Positions 52,989-61,251 are shown, counted from the first letter of the stretch. The stretch: DNA of 64,000 nucleotides from an uncultured Bacteroidia bacterium (GCA_903897145.1 CAIUAN010000006.1:1-64000), one strand, 5' to 3'. Translations and numbers: made by a program. The notes: generated by a model not told the origin, from the sequence alone.

Positions 52989-54338
52989 TTAAATGGTGAC
53001 GCCTGTATAATTATACGGTGTGATAAGTTTTAATTCACTTTTCAGTGCCTCGCTGACGTCTAACTTATCAATAAATTCATGCATCACCTCACGATCGATC
53101 TTGCGATTTACACGTGTAAGGTCTTTTAAAGCCTCGTAAGGATTCGGATAAGCTTCGCGTCGCAGAACAGTCTGAATAGCTTCCGCAATAACAACCCAGT
53201 TATCTTCCAGGTCACGATCGATAGCTTCTTGATTTAAGACTAATTTTCCAAGTCCTTTCAAAGTTGATTTGATCGCTATGATAGTGTGCCCAATTGGTAC
53301 TCCGATGTTCCTTAAAACAGTAGAGTCTGTAAGGTCGCGCTGCAACCTTGAGATCGGAAGTTTAGCTGATAAATGCTCAAATAGGGCGTTTGCAATACCT
53401 AAGTTCCCTTCTGAATTTTCGAAATCTATTGGGTTGACCTTATGTGGCATCGCTGACGACCCAACTTCTCCCTTTTTTATTTGTTGTTTGAAATAATTCA
53501 TGGAGATATAGGTCCATAAATCACGATCGAAATCGAGAATTATGGTGTTGATGCGCTTCATATTATCGAATATCGCACCATCGCTATCGTAATGAGCAAT
53601 CTGAGTGGTGGCCTGTGAACGCTCTATCTTTAAAGCTTTACCTAGGAAGTTATTTCCAAATTCAGGCCAATTGATACTTGGATAAGCAACATGATGAGCA
53701 TTGAAATTACCGGTCGCCCCACCAAATTTTCCGTAGAAAGGGATCTTTTTCAAGCTTGCTAACTGAACATTTAATCGCTCAGCAAAAACCTTGATCTCTT
53801 TACCCAGTCGAGTAGGCGAAGCGGGTTGTCCATGTGTCTTCGCCAACATCGGTACCTCTTCCCACTCTTTGGATAAGGACTCTAATTTAGCGATTAGCTC
53901 TTCGATTAGAGGAAAGTATACCTTGTGAATCGCATCGCGCATTGAACAAGGTGATGCTGTATTATTGATATCTTGAGAGGTTAGTCCAAAATGGATAAAC
54001 TCTTTATACGGTTCTAAATTTAAGGCATCGAATTTTTCCTTGATGAAATATTCAACTGCTTTCACATCATGATTGGTGACTTTCTCAATATCCTTAACTT
54101 TCGATGCATCAGCTATCGAGAATGATTCATAGATCTGACGCAGTGCAGGCTTAAGGTTGGCATCAAAAGATTTTAGTTGAGGAAGCGGAAGCTCTACTAA
54201 GGCAATAAAGTATTCTATCTCTACATAAACCCGATATTTTATCAAAGCGTATTCTGAGAAATATTGACCTAATTCATCTACTTTGTCACGATATCTGCCA
54301 TCAATAGGTGATATGGCGGTTAGGGGTTGGATTTCCAT
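52989..54338 (-). CDS. purB: Adenylosuccinate lyase
   Basis: Acts twice in purine synthesis (SAICAR and adenylosuccinate cleavage). The 449-residue sequence has the fumarase/aspartase superfamily signature GSSAMPHKVNPIDFENSEG (about 296-314), the N-terminal AISPIDGRYRDK (about 9-20) typical of the Escherichia coli-like PurB subgroup, and TSQDINNTASP and AKTHGQPASPTRLGKE (His, about 167-182). A TACCTTTG promoter element lies 24 bases upstream. The MsbA-like gene behind it may be co-transcribed. Confidence 0.97.
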   Translation of the reverse strand: MEIQPLTAISPIDGRYRDKVDELGQYFSEYALIKYRVYVEIEYFIALVELPLPQLKSFDANLKPALRQIYESFSIADASKVKDIEKVTNHDVKAVEYFIKEKFDALNLEPYKEFIHFGLTSQDINNTASPCSMRDAIHKVYFPLIEELIAKLESLSKEWEEVPMLAKTHGQPASPTRLGKEIKVFAERLNVQLASLKKIPFYGKFGGATGNFNAHHVAYPSINWPEFGNNFLGKALKIERSQATTQIAHYDSDGAIFDNMKRINTIILDFDRDLWTYISMNYFKQQIKKGEVGSSAMPHKVNPIDFENSEGNLGIANALFEHLSAKLPISRLQRDLTDSTVLRNIGVPIGHTIIAIKSTLKGLGKLVLNQEAIDRDLEDNWVVIAEAIQTVLRREAYPNPYEALKDLTRVNRKIDREVMHEFIDKLDVSEALKSELKLITPYNYTGVTI

Positions 54339-54361
54339 TTTATCTCTTATTCTGTTTACTG

Positions 54362-54369
54362 CAAAGGTA
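54362..54369 (-). promoter_or_regulatory. Promoter element of purB (TACCTTTG)
   Basis: Perfect TAnnTTTG on the minus strand, 24 bases before the start codon. Confidence 0.55.
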
Positions 54370-54456
54370 GTAAATTCTCTGAAAATAGATTGTTTGCAAC
54401 TTTGTGCTGATTGATATTCTTGCTGGAGAGCCTGAAGCGGATGGCAATATTTAGAA

Positions 54457-54951
54457 TTATTTTTGTGTTGGGCGCTTAACTTTTTTAATCGTCTCTTTTC
54501 TTGAGATCAACATAGGTATTGCTACCCCAACAGCTAGTGCCATCAAAATAAATAAGGTTTTAAGTCCGTAGCTTACTGTTTCAGACAATGAGACGGAATA
54601 GGTGTCACTCGTTGCGGCGGTACTAGAGAGTTTCATTAGTCCGAGCATCATCCGGTAGGCGAAAATCCCTGGAACCATTGGTATGACTGCGGGAATTGAA
54701 AATACCAATGGTGGGGCATGCTTCGTATGAGCCGCATATACACTTAGCATTCCAATTAGCGAAGCACCTGCAAAGGTGGCGATGGTGATCTCTAGGTTTT
54801 GCTGAATTAGGATGAGTTTAGTCAAACCTCCAAGAGCAGCAATAATCCAAATGATAAATAAGGTCCTTCGAGGTACATTAAATAGGATGGCAAAGCCTAG
54901 GGCCGCAAATCCAAACCAAATTCCTTTTTCTAAAAGTGTAAAGAGCTCCAT
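54457..54951 (-). CDS. Threonine/serine exporter family protein, ThrE C-terminal half
   Basis: A 164-residue membrane protein with five hydrophobic helices and the conserved segment PALVFSIPAVIPMVPGIFAYR-like sequence (PPLVFSIPAVIPMVPG, about 80-95; then AYRMMLG). It matches the second half of ThrE (DUF3815 type), which in Corynebacterium is fused to the first. The partner half lies 51 bases upstream in the same direction, so together they should form one amino-acid exporter. The terminal tail is basic (RKETIKKVKRPTQK). Confidence 0.85.
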   Translation of the reverse strand: MELFTLLEKGIWFGFAALGFAILFNVPRRTLFIIWIIAALGGLTKLILIQQNLEITIATFAGASLIGMLSVYAAHTKHAPPLVFSIPAVIPMVPGIFAYRMMLGLMKLSSTAATSDTYSVSLSETVSYGLKTLFILMALAVGVAIPMLISRKETIKKVKRPTQK

Positions 54952-55002
54952 AAATAATTTATTATAAGATATTGCTTTGTCTGATTTTATAGACTTAGCT
55001 CC

Positions 55003-55788
55003 TTAGAGGCTATATATTTGCATCGCAAGCATTAATCCAAGTGCGATTGAAAAGGCGATGATAAGTCCATTAACCCCTCTAACCATTCCGTTTAAGGTGT
55101 TGCCATCCATAAGATCCGAGAGTGAGTTGATTAATGGAACTCCAGGAATTAGAAATAGGACGGAGGTTGCTAGGGCATTTTCTGGCGAATGTCCAATGTT
55201 AAGCTTGATAGATAATCCCGCTACCATAGCTGCGGCAAAGGAGGCAAAAAAGATCGAGATATAAGGATTGAATCGCATCTTTAGGGCTTCTTGGCGAATA
55301 AACAAACCAAAGAATGTGGCGGTAAATGCAGCCATCATCTCTGGAACTTCTCCGCCAAATAATCGACAGAAAGAGGCACCTGCTAGGGCCACTAAGGCCA
55401 GAACGACTAATCTCGGATAATGGGGTAGTGACTTTATTCGCTCGATATCTTGATTAATTTGTTCAACCGATAGTTCTTCTTCAATCACTCTCCAGCTTAG
55501 TCTGCTAATGCCAGAAACCAATTTAAAGTTTACGCCATGAGGTGGTGTTCGTTTAACGCTGCTGGTGTAATCCGATCCATCTTCTGTGGTGACGGTGAGC
55601 ATCAGAGAACGACTGGTAATCAATAGCTCAACTTCATACCCCAAGGCATCTGCTATTCTATTGATGGTCGTCCGGACGCGGCCTGTACTTGCTCCATTGC
55701 TCATCAATAAGGTTCCCACATTGAGAAGCATATCTTCAACAGCTTTTGAATTCGTAGTTCTTTCTGTAGCCATCTTTAAATAATTCAT
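55003..55788 (-). CDS. Threonine/serine exporter family protein, ThrE N-terminal half
   Basis: A 261-residue protein with a cytosolic domain (MLLNVGTLLMSNGASTGRVR at about 20-39, then the region around SRLSWRVIEEELSVEQIN) followed by five membrane helices. This is the DUF1212-type first half of ThrE; LFLIPGVPLINSLSDLMDG (about 213-231) is the family hallmark. A second in-frame ATG at 55771-55773 (MATERTT) is an equally credible start. It heads the two-gene exporter unit; threonine or serine as the substrate is inferred. Confidence 0.87.
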   Translation of the reverse strand: MNYLKMATERTTNSKAVEDMLLNVGTLLMSNGASTGRVRTTINRIADALGYEVELLITSRSLMLTVTTEDGSDYTSSVKRTPPHGVNFKLVSGISRLSWRVIEEELSVEQINQDIERIKSLPHYPRLVVLALVALAGASFCRLFGGEVPEMMAAFTATFFGLFIRQEALKMRFNPYISIFFASFAAAMVAGLSIKLNIGHSPENALATSVLFLIPGVPLINSLSDLMDGNTLNGMVRGVNGLIIAFSIALGLMLAMQIYSL

Positions 55789-55965
55789 TCATAAACTAAT
55801 CAGACATGTAAAGTTAGCATCAATTTTTGTTTAGATGTGCAAAGAAATTTTAATTTTAACATTTATCAGTTGAACACTATTGTCTTCAGCTTTGTTTTAT
55901 CATTATCAACTAGTCAACTTTAAAAATGCTGCTGTTTTTAAATTAAATACTAAATATTTAAGCGT

Positions 55966-56400
55966 ATGAAAAGGAATGAATTTTTGACCGCATTGGGAAT
56001 ATCCGCAAGTACAGTAGTTTTTGCGCCCTATCTCGTCTCTTGTAGCAAAGGTAGCTCGTTGAGCGATAGTGGATCTAATGGAACGCCAAGTGCAACCGTT
56101 GACTTCACCCTTGACTTGTCTATGCCTGCTAACTCAGCATTAAATACCAATGGAAGCTCAATGATTAGTAATGGAGTTATTGTTGCAAAAACCTCCACTG
56201 GCATGTATATTGCTGTAGCCTCAAAATGCACGCATCAAGGCTATACCTTGGCTTATGACAATGGGACTAGTGAGTTTCATTGTGCTAGTCATGGTTCAAA
56301 TTTTTCGACCACAGGACTGGTGGTCAATGGACCTGCATCGACAGCGCTAAAGGTCTATAAGACTCAATTGACTGGAACAAATCTTCGCGTTTATTCTTAA
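55966..56400 (+). CDS. Rieske 2Fe-2S lipoprotein
   Basis: A 144-residue exported iron-sulfur protein. The N-terminus MKRNEFLTALGISASTVVFA resembles a degenerate Tat signal and is followed by a lipobox-like LVSC (Cys about 26). After a Ser/Gly-rich linker comes a compact Rieske domain with the cluster motifs CTHQGYTL (about 88) and FHCASHGSNFS (about 104-114), spaced as in Rieske ferredoxin-like proteins. No cytochrome b or dioxygenase gene is near, so its redox partner is unknown; it may be a soluble-domain electron carrier tethered to the membrane. It converges with the esterase gene. Confidence 0.87.
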   Translation: MKRNEFLTALGISASTVVFAPYLVSCSKGSSLSDSGSNGTPSATVDFTLDLSMPANSALNTNGSSMISNGVIVAKTSTGMYIAVASKCTHQGYTLAYDNGTSEFHCASHGSNFSTTGLVVNGPASTALKVYKTQLTGTNLRVYS

Positions 56401-56406
56401 ACATTC

Positions 56407-57285
56407 TTAGCGTCTGAATTTCTCTCCAACGAATTTCAATCCGTCGGAAAGACCTGTGCGCCAATACGACCAGGAGTGACCGCCGTTGCGGACACGATAT
56501 TCGTGGGGGATACCTAAGTCACGCATTCCAATGTGCAGGAGTGAATTGCCTTTGTATAAAAAATCATCATCGCCACAATCGATGTAAAATCGGATGCTTT
56601 TTAATTTCTCAGCTGTCACAGTGTGAATCAGATGTAGTGGATTCGTCGCTTTCCAAGTTTCACTAAGTCTCTCAGCCCCTTTTAAGTTTTTCCCGTAGAT
56701 CGATTTGAAATATCCATCGTATTGTCCATCTGGCTGCTGCGTGATCTCTTCGTCTGAAAATACAGCACTGCTTAAGGCGACAACACTCGAGAAAAGATCA
56801 GGGTTGCTCATGGCAAGCGATAAGGAGCCATAACCACCCATCGAAAGTCCACCGATGGCACGAAACTCTTTTTTTGCTCGGATACGATATTCTTTCTCAA
56901 TATAAGGTATGAATTCTTGGGTGAACATGTCCGACCAACGGTTTTTCCCGTCAAAGCTATTGCAATACCACGTCACTTTTCCATCGGGTATAATCAAGAT
57001 ACAGGCTGGAAAGTCGCCCTCTGCAATCCCTTTGTCAGCTATTTGAGCCGCCTCTCCAAATTGAACCCAGCCTGTTTCATCATCCGAAAAGCCATGAAGA
57101 AGGTAGACTACCGGATAACTACGTGTAGATGTTTGATAGTCGGCAGGAAGATAGACTGAATAGTTTACTGGATAGTCTACGATATTGCTCTTGAAGCTTA
57201 GACTTTCGATCGTTTTTCCCTTTTGAGAAAAGGATAACAATGGAAGGGCTAAAAATAGCAGGGGAAGAAGGAGCGTCTTTGTCAT
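56407..57285 (-). CDS. Secreted alpha/beta-hydrolase esterase (esterase D/CE1-like)
   Basis: A 292-residue exported hydrolase. Signal peptide at 1-20 (LLLPLLFLALPLLSFS). The fold shows VVYLLHGFSDDETGW (oxyanion region, about 60-74), the nucleophile elbow RAIGGLSMGGYGSLS (Ser about 148), an Asp in FYIDCGDDDFLYKG and the catalytic His in YRVRNGGHSWSYWRT (about 270). Relatives are feruloyl or acetyl-xylan esterases and S-formylglutathione hydrolases; export favours a polysaccharide esterase. Start ATG 57285 is chosen over one 27 bases upstream because it opens the signal peptide. A TATCTTTG promoter element precedes it. Confidence 0.87.
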   Translation of the reverse strand: MTKTLLLPLLFLALPLLSFSQKGKTIESLSFKSNIVDYPVNYSVYLPADYQTSTRSYPVVYLLHGFSDDETGWVQFGEAAQIADKGIAEGDFPACILIIPDGKVTWYCNSFDGKNRWSDMFTQEFIPYIEKEYRIRAKKEFRAIGGLSMGGYGSLSLAMSNPDLFSSVVALSSAVFSDEEITQQPDGQYDGYFKSIYGKNLKGAERLSETWKATNPLHLIHTVTAEKLKSIRFYIDCGDDDFLYKGNSLLHIGMRDLGIPHEYRVRNGGHSWSYWRTGLSDGLKFVGEKFRR

Positions 57286-57300
57286 AAATGGGTTAAATCT

Positions 57301-57334
57301 GAATTCATCCATCAGATGACGGACAAAGTTCGGG
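57301..57334. repeat. Imperfect copy 1 of a hairpin-containing direct repeat
   Basis: Contains TTCATCCATCAGATGACGGA. It resembles copy 2 at 57377-57410 base for base over about 24 of the central positions. It lies just upstream of the esterase start and its own palindrome is degraded. Confidence 0.45.
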
Positions 57335-57350
57335 TTTTAAATGGTTTAGA

Positions 57351-57358
57351 CAAAGATA
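57351..57358 (-). promoter_or_regulatory. Promoter element of the esterase gene (TATCTTTG)
   Basis: Perfect TAnnTTTG on the minus strand, 66 bases before ATG 57285; it lies between the two imperfect repeats. Confidence 0.5.
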
Positions 57359-57376
57359 GAAAATGATTGATTAAAA

Positions 57377-57410
57377 GACTTCATCCGTCAGCAGACGGAT
57401 GCACTTTGGA
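57377..57410. repeat. Imperfect copy 2 of the hairpin-containing direct repeat
   Basis: Contains TTCATCCGTCAGCAGACGGA and an intact hairpin (see the terminator at 57382-57401). The pair could be remnants of a small dispersed palindromic element; no third copy was noticed in the window. Confidence 0.45.
57382..57401 (-). terminator. Possible terminator hairpin after the DHOD-like gene
   Basis: Stem CATCCGTC/GACGGATG with a 4-base loop, 57 bases beyond the gene's stop; on the minus strand it is followed by AAGTCTTTTAATC, so the T run is short. Confidence 0.5.
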
Positions 57411-57457
57411 TTCTTTTTTTACTTTGCCATTTGCCCTTTTAATTTTCCATTTTTCTC

Positions 57458-58471
57458 TTACACCATCGGGTATTTTTTCAAAATTTCGTTCGATCTCATC
57501 AATATATCCACATACTGAGCGCGTTTGTAGGCATACGGATCTTTGGTGTTTTTCATCGCTAATTTACCTCTGAAATCAGCAATTGTTTTGTAGCCACGAG
57601 CATCCATCCACTCTTCAAGCATCTCGATCATTGTGGTGATATGACTTGCTTTATTGCGATAGATAGCGCTCACCACCTGCACTGTTCCTGCACCAGCAAG
57701 GAGCATCTTAATCATGTCGCTGCCATCTGAGATCCCTCTGCTCGTGCAGATATCGGCAGCGATGTTGCCGTATAATAACCCTGCAAACCTAAGACTTAAT
57801 TGATAATCTTTCGGATGGGTAAGATCGAATGGATAGTAGAACTCTTCTGTCTCGATGTTTATCTCGGGTTGGAAAAAGCGGTTGAAAATCACGATGCCAT
57901 CAACACCCGCTTGGTCTAGTTTGCCAATTAGATTCAATGGATTAGAGTAGAAAACACTGAGTTTAACACTCACCGGTATTTTTAAAACGCTTTTTAATTT
58001 TTTCAGAATGTGTATCTGACGGGCTTCGATTTCGGCTCCAGTATGACTCCCATCAACAGGAACGTCGTAAAAGTTCAACTCTAGTCCGGCAATACCTGTT
58101 TTTTCAAGCTCGAGTGCATACTCTTCCCACGACTCATCGTACATGGCGTTTAAGCTAGCAAAGACAGGAATAGTCACTTTGGAAAGAAGTTTCTCCAGTT
58201 TGAAGATATGCTCTTTAGCGCCGCCATGCTTCACCTCCGGAAAGAGATTAACCATCTCGGCATTTCTATCGTCGTATTCTGCAAGTTGATCTTGAAGTTG
58301 TATCTGTTCGAGATGGATCTGTTCTTCGAAGAGCGATCGGTAGACCAAGGCAGCAGCACCAGCTCGTTCAATTTTCTGAATCACATCGAGGTCTTCAACT
58401 AAACTTGAAGCACCAAGAATAATGGGGTTTTTTAGTTCAACGCCCATATAAGTAGTTCTTAAATCTGCCAT
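57458..58471 (-). CDS. Dihydroorotate dehydrogenase-like FMN protein
   Basis: A 337-residue TIM-barrel flavoprotein related to dihydroorotate and dihydropyrimidine dehydrogenases. Features: TTYMGVELKNPIILGASSLV at the N-terminus, GLELNFYDVPVDGSHTGAE (about 123-141, substrate loop), KIPVSVKLSVFYSNPLNL (FMN-binding Lys), GVDGIVIFNRFFQPEIN (about 187), and IKMLLAGAGTVQVVSAIYRN (phosphate site, about 253-272). It is not a clear PyrD: the usual catalytic Cys/Ser loop is replaced by a DVPVDGSH segment, and no pyr genes are near. Such paralogues are common in Bacteroidota and often act with pyruvate:ferredoxin oxidoreductase, but the reaction is unproven. Confidence 0.83.
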   Translation of the reverse strand: MADLRTTYMGVELKNPIILGASSLVEDLDVIQKIERAGAAALVYRSLFEEQIHLEQIQLQDQLAEYDDRNAEMVNLFPEVKHGGAKEHIFKLEKLLSKVTIPVFASLNAMYDESWEEYALELEKTGIAGLELNFYDVPVDGSHTGAEIEARQIHILKKLKSVLKIPVSVKLSVFYSNPLNLIGKLDQAGVDGIVIFNRFFQPEINIETEEFYYPFDLTHPKDYQLSLRFAGLLYGNIAADICTSRGISDGSDMIKMLLAGAGTVQVVSAIYRNKASHITTMIEMLEEWMDARGYKTIADFRGKLAMKNTKDPYAYKRAQYVDILMRSNEILKKYPMV

Positions 58472-58722
58472 ACGATTAAAGTTTTGATGGTTTATTAGTC
58501 TAATAAAATCAACACAATACGCTTTTCGAAAGAGAACCTAAATCCATTGATAATGATCCTTTTAGAGGACTATAGGTGCGAAATTAATCTTTTAATTTTT
58601 AATTGGCTATTTTTACGGCTGTAGATTTCACTTAAGATGGTAGTTTAAAAGGGTTTTGAATAAGCCCTCTGTCTTTGAAATTTTAATAAATTTATTAAGA
58701 GGATTATTTTTCGGCTAGGAGT

Positions 58723-59202
58723 ATGTCAAAAAAGCATATTTTATTTGTTTGTTTAGGTAATATTTGTCGCTCGCCAGCTGCAGAAGCGGTGATGGTGACT
58801 AAGTTAAAGAGCTCTAAATTAGACCATCGGTATAGTTGTGATTCAGCTGGGATCATCGGTTTTCATGCTGGTGCTAAGGCCGATCCTCGGATGCGTAAGC
58901 AAGCCCAAGAGCGTGGTTATTCAGTGACTAGTCTTTCGCGGCAGGTTAGACCAGAAGTTGATTTCGACAAGTTTGATCTGATCGTTGCGATGGATGATCA
59001 GAATGTAAGGGATTTGACCAAACTAACGAGGTCGGACAGTGATCGGATGAAGATCGTTAAAATGACCGATTTTTCGAGTGATTCAAGTTATACGGTTGTC
59101 CCAGATCCCTATTATGGAACGATAGCTGATTTCGATCTTGTATTGGATATTTTGGAGCAGAGCTGTGATGGATTAGTAAACTTTTTAACTACCAAAAATT
59201 AA
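58723..59202 (+). CDS. Low-molecular-weight protein-tyrosine phosphatase
   Basis: A 159-residue cytosolic phosphatase with the catalytic P-loop FVCLGNICRSP (Cys10, Arg16 of the CX5R motif) and the general-acid loop VVPDPYYGTIADF (Asp about 130). Other family features: SAGIIGFHAGAKADPRM (about 46-62) and DLIVAMDDQNVRDL. In capsule-associated loci such enzymes act with BY-kinases, but no wzc-like gene is near. It is followed 4 bases later by a small lipoprotein gene, so the two are probably co-transcribed. Confidence 0.94.
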   Translation: MSKKHILFVCLGNICRSPAAEAVMVTKLKSSKLDHRYSCDSAGIIGFHAGAKADPRMRKQAQERGYSVTSLSRQVRPEVDFDKFDLIVAMDDQNVRDLTKLTRSDSDRMKIVKMTDFSSDSSYTVVPDPYYGTIADFDLVLDILEQSCDGLVNFLTTKN

Positions 59203-59206
59203 GATT

Positions 59207-59548
59207 ATGAAGATTTTAAGACCTGCTTTATTCGTATTTTTTCTTCTATTCACATTGATTAGCTGTGGCTTACCTCGCCAGATTATTAAACATTACAAAG
59301 GGAAGTCGCAAGAGGAGCTTGAGCTAACCATGGGCAAGCCAACGCGGATTGAAATCGGTGATTCAGGTGAGAAGATCTATGTGTATATTAAAAATAAGTA
59401 CCTCAAGGCAGCTCCCATCAATACGGGGGCTTATCAGTATGATAAATTTATCAGTCCACATACAGTTAAGACTGAGACCTATACTTTTTACCTCAATAAA
59501 TCGAAGGTTGTTGAGAAGGTAACCTATGATTACGGTTATACCCGATAG
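59207..59548 (+). CDS. Small putative lipoprotein, BamE/SmpA-like region
   Basis: A 113-residue protein with a lipoprotein signal (PALFVFFLLFTLISC, Cys about 20). The mature part begins with KHYKGKSQEELELTMGKPTRIE (about 28-49), a helix-turn-strand pattern as in SmpA/BamE domains, then strands GEKIYVYIKNKYLK and KTETYTFYLNKSKVVEKVTYDYGYTR. A role at the outer membrane is likely by location; the specific function is unknown. It follows the phosphatase gene by 4 bases. Confidence 0.7.
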   Translation: MKILRPALFVFFLLFTLISCGLPRQIIKHYKGKSQEELELTMGKPTRIEIGDSGEKIYVYIKNKYLKAAPINTGAYQYDKFISPHTVKTETYTFYLNKSKVVEKVTYDYGYTR

Positions 59549-59602
59549 GGAGTAAGAGCTGTCATTGTTTGGTAGCGATTTTTACCCTCGTCGAAATTTT
59601 TA

Positions 59603-59610
59603 TATCTTTG
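59603..59610 (+). promoter_or_regulatory. Promoter element of tRNA-Leu (TATCTTTG)
   Basis: Perfect TAnnTTTG 12 bases before the tRNA 5' end, the same distance as at the other tRNA genes of this window. Confidence 0.65.
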
Positions 59611-59622
59611 TCGTATCATTCT

Positions 59623-59709
59623 GCCCAGATGGTGAAATTGGTAGACACGCCAGCTTGAGGGGCTGGTTCCGGTTACGGTGTGCAAGTTCGAGTCTTGTTC
59701 TGGGCACCA
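59623..59709 (+). tRNA. tRNA-Leu (anticodon GAG), CCA encoded
   Basis: Class II tRNA with acceptor GCCCAGA/TCTGGGC, discriminator A, encoded CCA at 59707-59709, anticodon stem CCAGC/GCTGG around TTGAGGG (anticodon GAG, reads CUC and CUU), a long variable arm and T loop TTCGAGT. Unlike the other three tRNA genes here, its CCA is in the DNA. Confidence 0.95.
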
Positions 59710-59713
59710 CTAA

Positions 59714-59750
59714 AGCACAATACCCACTGAAAGCCAGTGGGTATTGTGCT
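59714..59750 (+). terminator. Hairpin after tRNA-Leu
   Basis: Perfect 16-bp stem, left arm AGCACAATACCCACTG (59714-59729), right arm 59735-59750, 5-base loop, no T run afterwards. It lies 4 bases past the tRNA and is probably the transcript end or a processing boundary. Confidence 0.7.
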
Positions 59751-59835
59751 AATATCTAGAATAGAATTATCTCGATTTGACATAGTTTTTATTCTTTTAA
59801 ATTTATTGCTAAATATTCTGTAAAACAGTTGTACG

Positions 59836-61251
59836 ATGCGTTGGACCTTCCCTAATTTAAAAGCAGTAGCAATTGGTAGTTTAGTCGTGTTTGGATCTAA
59901 TCTGGTCCAGGCAAAAACATCTAAATTGCCCAATATCATACACATCCATTCCGACGACCATCGGTCAGATGGTTTGCATGCCTTAGGGACGCCACAGCTC
60001 ATCACCCCAAATTTAGATGCGCTGATTGAGCGAGGGGTCACATTTACCCATTGTTACACCATGGGTTCTATGATCGGTGCTGTGTGCACACCTAGTCGTA
60101 CGATGCTTCTTACGGGTCGATCGTGGCAACGCATTCCGGAAGCGCCAGATGCAGCCTCAAATGCTGCTGATCCATCAACATTTCTTCCTCGTGTGATCCA
60201 GGCAGCTGGGTATCAGACCTGGCATATGGGTAAGAAGGGGAATGGTTTTATAGCTGGGATTCAAGAGTTTGAAACCAGTATAATCGATGGTGGAATGGGT
60301 GAGACACCCCAGGATGACCGGGCACATTGTTGTAAGCGGATGGCTGATCGCACCATTGAATTTCTAGAAAGCCGTTCGAAAGGTAAGGATTCTAAGCCTT
60401 TCTATATCTATCTTGCACCTCCTGTTCCTCATGATCCTCGCTTTGCTGAACCTGAGTTTCAAAAGCTTTACGATCCCACTAAAATAACTCTTTCCCCCGC
60501 TTTTTTGCCACTGCATCCTTTTGACAATGGCGAAATTACTGTGCGTGATGAGCAGACTGCTCCTTGGCCGCGAACACCTGAAGATACCAAACAGCAACTC
60601 GCCGATTATTACGCATGTATTACGGGCCTTGATTATCATGTTGGGCGTATATTCGCTGAGCTAAAGACTAAAGGATTGTTAGAAAATACCATCGTTATAT
60701 TCAGTGGTGACAATGGCCTTTCGATGGGTGATCACGGACTTTTTGGAAAACAAAATTTATATGAATTTGGGGGTATGCATGTGCCGCTTGTCATTGCTGG
60801 TCCTGGCATATCGAAAGGGAAAAGTGATGCTCTGGTTTATCTGATGGATTTATTCCCAACTATAGCTGAGTTTGCCAGGGCAAAAGACCCTATGGGTGTT
60901 GAGGGTAAGAGTCTAGTGCCATTATTAATGGGACAGAAAACGAAAGTGCGCGAAGTGCTTTACACTGGTTATCGTGATTGTCAGCGCTCTATTCGTGATG
61001 ATCGTTGGAAGTTAATCCGTTATCCACTTATTAATTACACACAGTTGTTCGATCTAAGCACTGACCCGCATGAATTAAATAATCTTGCCGATCAGGCGAA
61101 TTCAAACGAGACGGTTCAGAAGATGACAAGTTTGCTTGAAAAGGAGATGGCTGATTATAGCGATAAATTTCCACTCGTTGTCACCAATCCTAAACCTGCC
61201 GAATGGACACCGCCACCATTGGGTAGTAAAATAAAGAATGGGAAGAAGTAA
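59836..61251 (+). CDS. Secreted sulfatase (FGly, Cys type)
   Basis: A 471-residue exported type I sulfatase. Signal peptide about 1-26 (AVAIGSLVVFGSNLVQA). Metal-site Asp pair IIHIHSDDHR (about 40-41), the formylglycine consensus CTPSR (Cys84 converted to FGly), TGRSWQRIP, the Lys/His in WHMGKKGNGF, APPVPHDPRF, and the second metal site VIFSGDNGLSMGDHG (Asp-Asn, about 293-307) with FGKQNLYE. Similar enzymes desulfate glycans or choline sulfate. There is no adjacent sulfatase-maturating enzyme, SusC/SusD pair or glycosidase, so its substrate is unknown. The gene lies 126 bases after tRNA-Leu and converges with a LuxR-type gene. Confidence 0.92.
   Translation: MRWTFPNLKAVAIGSLVVFGSNLVQAKTSKLPNIIHIHSDDHRSDGLHALGTPQLITPNLDALIERGVTFTHCYTMGSMIGAVCTPSRTMLLTGRSWQRIPEAPDAASNAADPSTFLPRVIQAAGYQTWHMGKKGNGFIAGIQEFETSIIDGGMGETPQDDRAHCCKRMADRTIEFLESRSKGKDSKPFYIYLAPPVPHDPRFAEPEFQKLYDPTKITLSPAFLPLHPFDNGEITVRDEQTAPWPRTPEDTKQQLADYYACITGLDYHVGRIFAELKTKGLLENTIVIFSGDNGLSMGDHGLFGKQNLYEFGGMHVPLVIAGPGISKGKSDALVYLMDLFPTIAEFARAKDPMGVEGKSLVPLLMGQKTKVREVLYTGYRDCQRSIRDDRWKLIRYPLINYTQLFDLSTDPHELNNLADQANSNETVQKMTSLLEKEMADYSDKFPLVVTNPKPAEWTPPPLGSKIKNGKK

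Noticed and set aside
59565-60041. Reading frames across tRNA-Leu and the sulfatase start
   Set aside because: One is tRNA sequence, the other is antisense to the sulfatase signal region.
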